NCBI GenBank assembly: GCA_038241115.1
Contig: JBBRGA010000087.1
Span: 1 to 14,791, forward strand
Direction: 5' to 3'
Source of the DNA: JANYJJ01 sp038241115
GTDB lineage: Bacteria > Pseudomonadota > Gammaproteobacteria > Burkholderiales > Burkholderiaceae_C
DNA: 14,791 bases
The notes under the pieces: generated by a model
Seen by the model: only the letters and a program-made list of their open reading frames with translations
Told to the model about the DNA's origin: nothing
Databases searched by the model: none
Translations under genes and position numbers: made by a program
In this document: positions 11,563 to 14,791 of the stretch, in pieces
Layout: every line of letters starts with the position of its first letter
How positions within the stretch are numbered: position 1 is the first letter of the stretch

Positions 11563-13614
11563 ATGCAAATTCAGAAGCACTTGGGTGCTGCGCACCTGCC
11601 ACTGGTAGGTGAGTTGGCGCGCCCCGCAGAGCGCGGGGTTCTGGCATCGGGCGAAAAGACTGCGCCCACTCAGCCGCTGCCGTTGCCGTTGCCGCAGCCC
11701 GTGACACGCGCACCCATCATTGCGCTGCACGGTGTGGGCGACTTTTCACCGGGCGATGTGATCGAAGAAATTGCGCGAGACCCGTCGTTCTCGCGCTGCG
11801 ATGACTTTCGCCGTGAAACCGTCTTCGCCCGCAACTACCGCTACACCGTGCTGATGGACGGCCGTCCCGGGGATGGCAAGGCCAACCAAACGCGCATGCT
11901 CGAGGTGAACTGGTCGGAGGTGCGGCGTGCCATGCCCAATGTGGCCGGCCTGCTGCGCAACTTCGTGGCGGTGCTGTTCGCGCTCAACCGCATTGCGGTT
12001 TACGGTGCCAGCCGCTCGCAGGCATTGAGCGTGCCCATTTCAACCGGGGTTTTTTCGCTGTGGATGGTCGAAGGCTTGCTGGTGTGGGCCTCGTTGATCC
12101 CGGCCTTGTCGACCTTGTTGTGGCAACTGGAACAGGGTCAGCGTTTCGCGGCGGGTCTGCTGGTGGCCAGCGTCGCGGCCTACGTGGCCTACGCTGTTCG
12201 CAGATTGAGCCGCCCCATGGCTTTGGGCGGCTTGGTGTTTGCAATTTTCGCAGTGTGGGCCGGCTGGTTGACGTGTTTCCACGAAGGCGGTCACAAGAGC
12301 TTCGCAGCTCTGGCAGCCGTGCTGCATGTCTGGCTGACCGTGGCGGCCACCGGTGCCGTGCTGCTGACTGCGTTGGAAATCTCGCTTCGGCCCGCGCCCC
12401 ATCAGGCGCGTGACGAAGTTCGCTGGCTGCACCGCTTGTCGCGCATCGCTTGCCTGTGGATGCCACTGGTGTTGATGGTGCTGCTGCAGCCGCTGAGCGT
12501 GTCGGGCCTGTTGCTGCCGATGGACGAACAAATGCGAAAAAACTGGGGCTATGCGTTCGCCGCGGATCTGCCTTTTGATCCTGAAGATGTGCAGCGCGCG
12601 GTCAGTTGGATCGCACTTGCGTTGACCGGAACGCTGCTGCTGGGTGCCTTGCAGTTCAAGCTGATCCAGCGTCACGGCCGCAACACGGCGGTTTGGTTGG
12701 GCTGGGGTTTGGGCCTGACGCTGTTGCTGATGGCGCGCGCCATTGAGGGCCAAGCTTTCCAGTCTTGCGAGCTGTGCCAACGCGGCCTGCGTCTGGACTG
12801 GTTGGTCGCCACAGGTGCGATGTTGATTGCCGGTGGCATCGTGACATGGCTTCTGTTCTCGCGGTCGGATCTGGCGCAAGACGCCAATGGCCGGCGCTGG
12901 TATCCCGCCGGCGCGTTCGCCCGTTTTTGGGCCAGCCTGCTGCTGGTGGTGATGCCGCTGGTGCTGGCGGGTGCTTTGGGTTGGCTGATGTGGCAAGTTT
13001 TTCAGCATCGAACCTTGCACAACATCGGCCCTATCAAGTCTGACGCTGCACAGATTTTCATGGAGTCCACCAAGTACGCCTTGCTGCTTGCGCCGTTGGC
13101 CACCAAGCCGTTTGCGGCTTTCTTAGACGCGTTGGGCGATGTGTTTTTCTTCCTCGTGCGGCAGCGCAACTTGAATAGCAGGCTGGACACGATGCCGCGC
13201 CTGTGGAAGGCACTGCAACACGCACACACCGACGTCAACGGTTCGCACTACATCGTGTTCGCGCACAGCCAAGGCACTGTCATTGCGGCGGCCATGTTTT
13301 CACGCATGGCACCTGTGCTGGTGCGCTCAAAAATCCGGCTCACCTTGGTGACGGTGGGTTGCCCGGTGAGCACGCTGTTTCGTAATTTTTTGGGCGTGCG
13401 CGTGGGCGTGGAATTTGCCGGGTTGTGCCTGTCTGAGCCCGGGCGTTTTCGCTGGTTCAACTTGTGCCGCCCGGCCGACTACATCGGCGGCGCGGTCGAA
13501 TTGAAAGGCGTGGTGAACCGTGACTTGCTCACCGAAGGCGACCACGTGGGTTACTGGTGCGACCGCGAGTTGTTGAGCTGGTTAAAGGCGCTGTCTGAAG
13601 GGAGGGAAGCTTGA
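11563..13614 (+). CDS. Multi-pass membrane protein with split alpha/beta-hydrolase motifs
   Basis: A 683-residue protein with hydrolase motifs at both ends and membrane helices between. PIIALHGVGDFSPGD (51-65) looks like the first strand and oxyanion loop of a lipase/esterase. YIVFAHSQGTVIAAAMF gives a nucleophile-elbow GxSxG-like motif (AHSQG, S569). GDHVGYW near the end offers the catalytic His (H661). Between about 125 and 520 are some eight to ten hydrophobic helices. The active site would be on the cytoplasmic face if the N-terminus is inside; no signal peptide is seen. The start at 11563 has GAAGGG at 11551-11556, inside the palindrome CCTTCGAAGG (11546-11555). A PLPLPLPQP stretch (39-47) precedes the hydrolase start. 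The catalytic acid is not identified. Substrate unknown, probably lipid or ester. It converges with the oxidoreductase gene at 13637. Confidence 0.75.
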   Translation: MQIQKHLGAAHLPLVGELARPAERGVLASGEKTAPTQPLPLPLPQPVTRAPIIALHGVGDFSPGDVIEEIARDPSFSRCDDFRRETVFARNYRYTVLMDGRPGDGKANQTRMLEVNWSEVRRAMPNVAGLLRNFVAVLFALNRIAVYGASRSQALSVPISTGVFSLWMVEGLLVWASLIPALSTLLWQLEQGQRFAAGLLVASVAAYVAYAVRRLSRPMALGGLVFAIFAVWAGWLTCFHEGGHKSFAALAAVLHVWLTVAATGAVLLTALEISLRPAPHQARDEVRWLHRLSRIACLWMPLVLMVLLQPLSVSGLLLPMDEQMRKNWGYAFAADLPFDPEDVQRAVSWIALALTGTLLLGALQFKLIQRHGRNTAVWLGWGLGLTLLLMARAIEGQAFQSCELCQRGLRLDWLVATGAMLIAGGIVTWLLFSRSDLAQDANGRRWYPAGAFARFWASLLLVVMPLVLAGALGWLMWQVFQHRTLHNIGPIKSDAAQIFMESTKYALLLAPLATKPFAAFLDALGDVFFFLVRQRNLNSRLDTMPRLWKALQHAHTDVNGSHYIVFAHSQGTVIAAAMFSRMAPVLVRSKIRLTLVTVGCPVSTLFRNFLGVRVGVEFAGLCLSEPGRFRWFNLCRPADYIGGAVELKGVVNRDLLTEGDHVGYWCDRELLSWLKALSEGREA

Positions 13615-13636
13615 TGTTTCAACCGGGGTAGCAACG

Positions 13637-14305
13637 TCAGGTTTGCATTTGCGCCGAACTCAAGATCACAATGCCCGGTGCGGCGTCAACCATCGCCGCC
13701 ACCAAGGCACTGGCCACTGAAGTGGCCTGGATGGGTCGCACACTGCGCGGCACCCAACCCATCACCGGGCCGAGCAAACGCATGGCCCATTCTTCGCCGC
13801 TGCGTTGAGGTTGGCCCAGAGCGGCTCGATCGCCGAGCAGCAAAGACGGCTGAGCGAGCACCACGCTGGTGAAGCCCATGCTGGACACCGCCGCTTGCAT
13901 CTCGCCCTTGACTCGGTTGTAGAACACCTTCGATTTCGCATCGGCGCCCAAAGCCGACACCACCGCCAAGCGTGTGGCCCCCGCCGCACGAGCGACACGC
14001 GCGGTGTTCACGACGGCGTCGAAATCCACCTGCCTGAATGCAGCCTCTGACCCTGCCACTTTGATGGTGGTGCCCAGCGCGATGTAGGCGTCGTCGATGG
14101 GCGGCATAGCAGGCAGCGCGTTGAAGTCGACCACGTGCCAGCTCAGCGTGGGGCTGGTCGTGAGATTGGGCAACGCACGGCGCACCAATGCGTGCACTTG
14201 ACCGTAGGCGTTGGATGCAGTCAGCAAAGGCAACAAAGCCCCGCCGACCAGACCCGAGGGACCGGCGAGCAGGGCGGTGCGAAGGGTGGCGAGGGTTGAA
14301 TTCAT
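13637..14305 (-). CDS. Atypical SDR / NAD(P)-binding oxidoreductase (HTATIP2-like)
   Basis: A 222-residue Rossmann-fold protein. TALLAGPSGLVGGALLPLL carries the G15-x-x-G18-x-x-G21 dinucleotide loop (GPSGLVG in place of the common GATGLVG). DDAYIALGTTIKVAGSEAAFRQVDFDAVVN (71-100) and RLAVVSALGADAKSKVFYNRVKGEMQ (112-137) match the atypical SDR branch with HTATIP2/TIP30-like proteins, including Y129-x-x-x-K133. No transmembrane helix is present, so it is cytosolic; its substrate is unknown. ATG 14305 is preferred over a TTG one codon earlier. It lies 97 nt downstream of the helicase gene on the same strand, so co-transcription is possible. The stop is 22 nt from the convergent hydrolase stop, with no clear terminator between them. 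Confidence 0.85.
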   Translation of the reverse strand: MNSTLATLRTALLAGPSGLVGGALLPLLTASNAYGQVHALVRRALPNLTTSPTLSWHVVDFNALPAMPPIDDAYIALGTTIKVAGSEAAFRQVDFDAVVNTARVARAAGATRLAVVSALGADAKSKVFYNRVKGEMQAAVSSMGFTSVVLAQPSLLLGDRAALGQPQRSGEEWAMRLLGPVMGWVPRSVRPIQATSVASALVAAMVDAAPGIVILSSAQMQT

Positions 14306-14345
14306 CAAAACATGTTAGCCCTGCGTCCTGTGAAGCTCCGGCGCT

Positions 14346-14410
14346 CGTATTCAGCGTTCGTATTCAGCGCGAGGGTTCAAGGCGGGGGTTCAACGCGCGG
14401 GTTCAACGTT
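14346..14410. repeat. Five-copy degenerate 13-bp tandem repeat at the helicase stop
   Basis: Five adjacent 13-mers: CGTATTCAGCGTT (14346), CGTATTCAGCGCG (14359), AGGGTTCAAGGCG (14372), GGGGTTCAACGCG (14385) and CGGGTTCAACGTT (14398). All share TTCA at the same place. On the minus strand each gives a TGA, and the first TGA met is the helicase stop codon (14403-14405). Confidence 0.75.
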
Positions 14411-14791
14411 TAGGAGGTGCCGGACGCGGCACCGCGGGCCGACCGTCGCGTCGCGCTTCAGGCCGTGGCCCCGCGTTTCCTGGCGCGCGCGGCTGTTGTT
14501 GCCCAGAGCCCGAGCCGGAGCGGGCAGGCGCTTGACCGCCGCCTCCCCCATAACTACCGCCACCGCCGCCACCGCCACCACCAGAGCGAGCGGGTGCGTT
14601 GCGTGAGTCACCTCGACCGCCGCCGCCACCGCTGCCTCCAGAGCGACCACCGCCGCCGGAGCGACCACCACCACCACCGCCGGCCGAACGGAAGCCGCCA
14701 CGGCCCGCGCCCTCGCCAATCACCATGCGTCCCAGAACGATGGGCTCGGGGCGCTCGTTGGGGTTGGGGGCGTATCCGGCAATGATTTCTT
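14403..14791 (-). CDS. C-terminal tail of a DEAD-box RNA helicase (RhlE-like), partial
   Basis: The window holds only the last ~128 codons; the 5' part lies beyond the right edge. The readable N-terminal bit EIIAGYAPNPNERPEPIVLGR resembles the linker after the helicase core in RhlE-type proteins of Burkholderiales (G-[YF]-x-P-[DN]-P...PEPI-x-x-GR). After it comes a long Gly/Arg/Ser-rich tail with runs of six to nine glycines broken by RSGGGG, RGD and SYGG, then a Pro/Arg/Gln-rich basic end (PAVPRPAPPKR). Such RGG-like tails bind RNA and can promote condensation. The core motifs (DEAD, SAT) are not in the window, so the family call rests on this linker and tail style; another RNA-binding protein with a Gly-rich tail is possible. 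The internal ATG 14726 is not taken as the start because the frame stays open to the edge. Confidence 0.55.
   Translation of the reverse strand, partial: EIIAGYAPNPNERPEPIVLGRMVIGEGAGRGGFRSAGGGGGGRSGGGGRSGGSGGGGGRGDSRNAPARSGGGGGGGGGSYGGGGGQAPARSGSGSGQQQPRAPGNAGPRPEARRDGRPAVPRPAPPKR

Noticed and set aside
11128..11730. 200-codon minus-strand frame across the terminators
   Set aside because: It crosses strong terminator hairpins and two plus-strand genes; composition is that of an antisense shadow.

Overview
The window is GC-rich chromosomal DNA that looks like a betaproteobacterium of the order Burkholderiales, probably close to Comamonadaceae. The main reasons are a LexA-boxed imuA-imuB-dnaE2 mutagenesis operon, a RarD transporter, a YaaA protein and a glycine-tailed RhlE-type helicase, all with the protein style of that group. 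This placement is inferred from sequence character only. No rRNA, tRNA, CRISPR array, insertion sequence or phage gene was seen.

Left part (1-2640). After a repeat-bearing intergenic stretch comes rarD on the minus strand, then a divergent gene for a small four-helix membrane protein of unknown role. Next, on the minus strand, is a two-gene toxin-antitoxin-like module: a 66-residue protein in the VapX position whose stop overlaps the start of vapD. The vapD frame holds an in-frame TAG that appears to come from a 15-bp insertion, so it is called a pseudogene.

Centre (2640-9060). A near-consensus LexA box precedes imuA, imuB and dnaE2, which are tightly spaced and form the SOS-induced translesion mutasome. 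ImuA is a RecA-like accessory protein, ImuB is a catalytically dead Y-family polymerase acting as an adaptor, and DnaE2 is the error-prone C-family polymerase that does the synthesis. No lexA2 gene lies beside the cassette in this window. All three proteins carry low-complexity insertions, several built from 12-bp in-frame repeats, and imuB also contains a perfect 15+1+15 bp palindrome.

Right part (9061-14791). yaaA (peroxide stress) and a prolyl-4-hydroxylase-type 2OG-Fe(II) oxygenase follow. Then come a small exported Ala/Lys-rich protein with a tandem block of terminator hairpins, and a large membrane protein whose alpha/beta-hydrolase motifs sit either side of a multi-helix membrane region. 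On the minus strand are an atypical SDR-fold oxidoreductase and, cut by the window edge, the C-terminal tail of a DEAD-box RNA helicase. Its stop codon lies in a 13-bp tandem repeat array.

The coherent functional unit is the SOS mutasome. The other genes look like ordinary housekeeping or accessory neighbours. The most unusual features are the repeat-built insertions in the mutasome proteins, the broken vapD, and several short tandem duplications.
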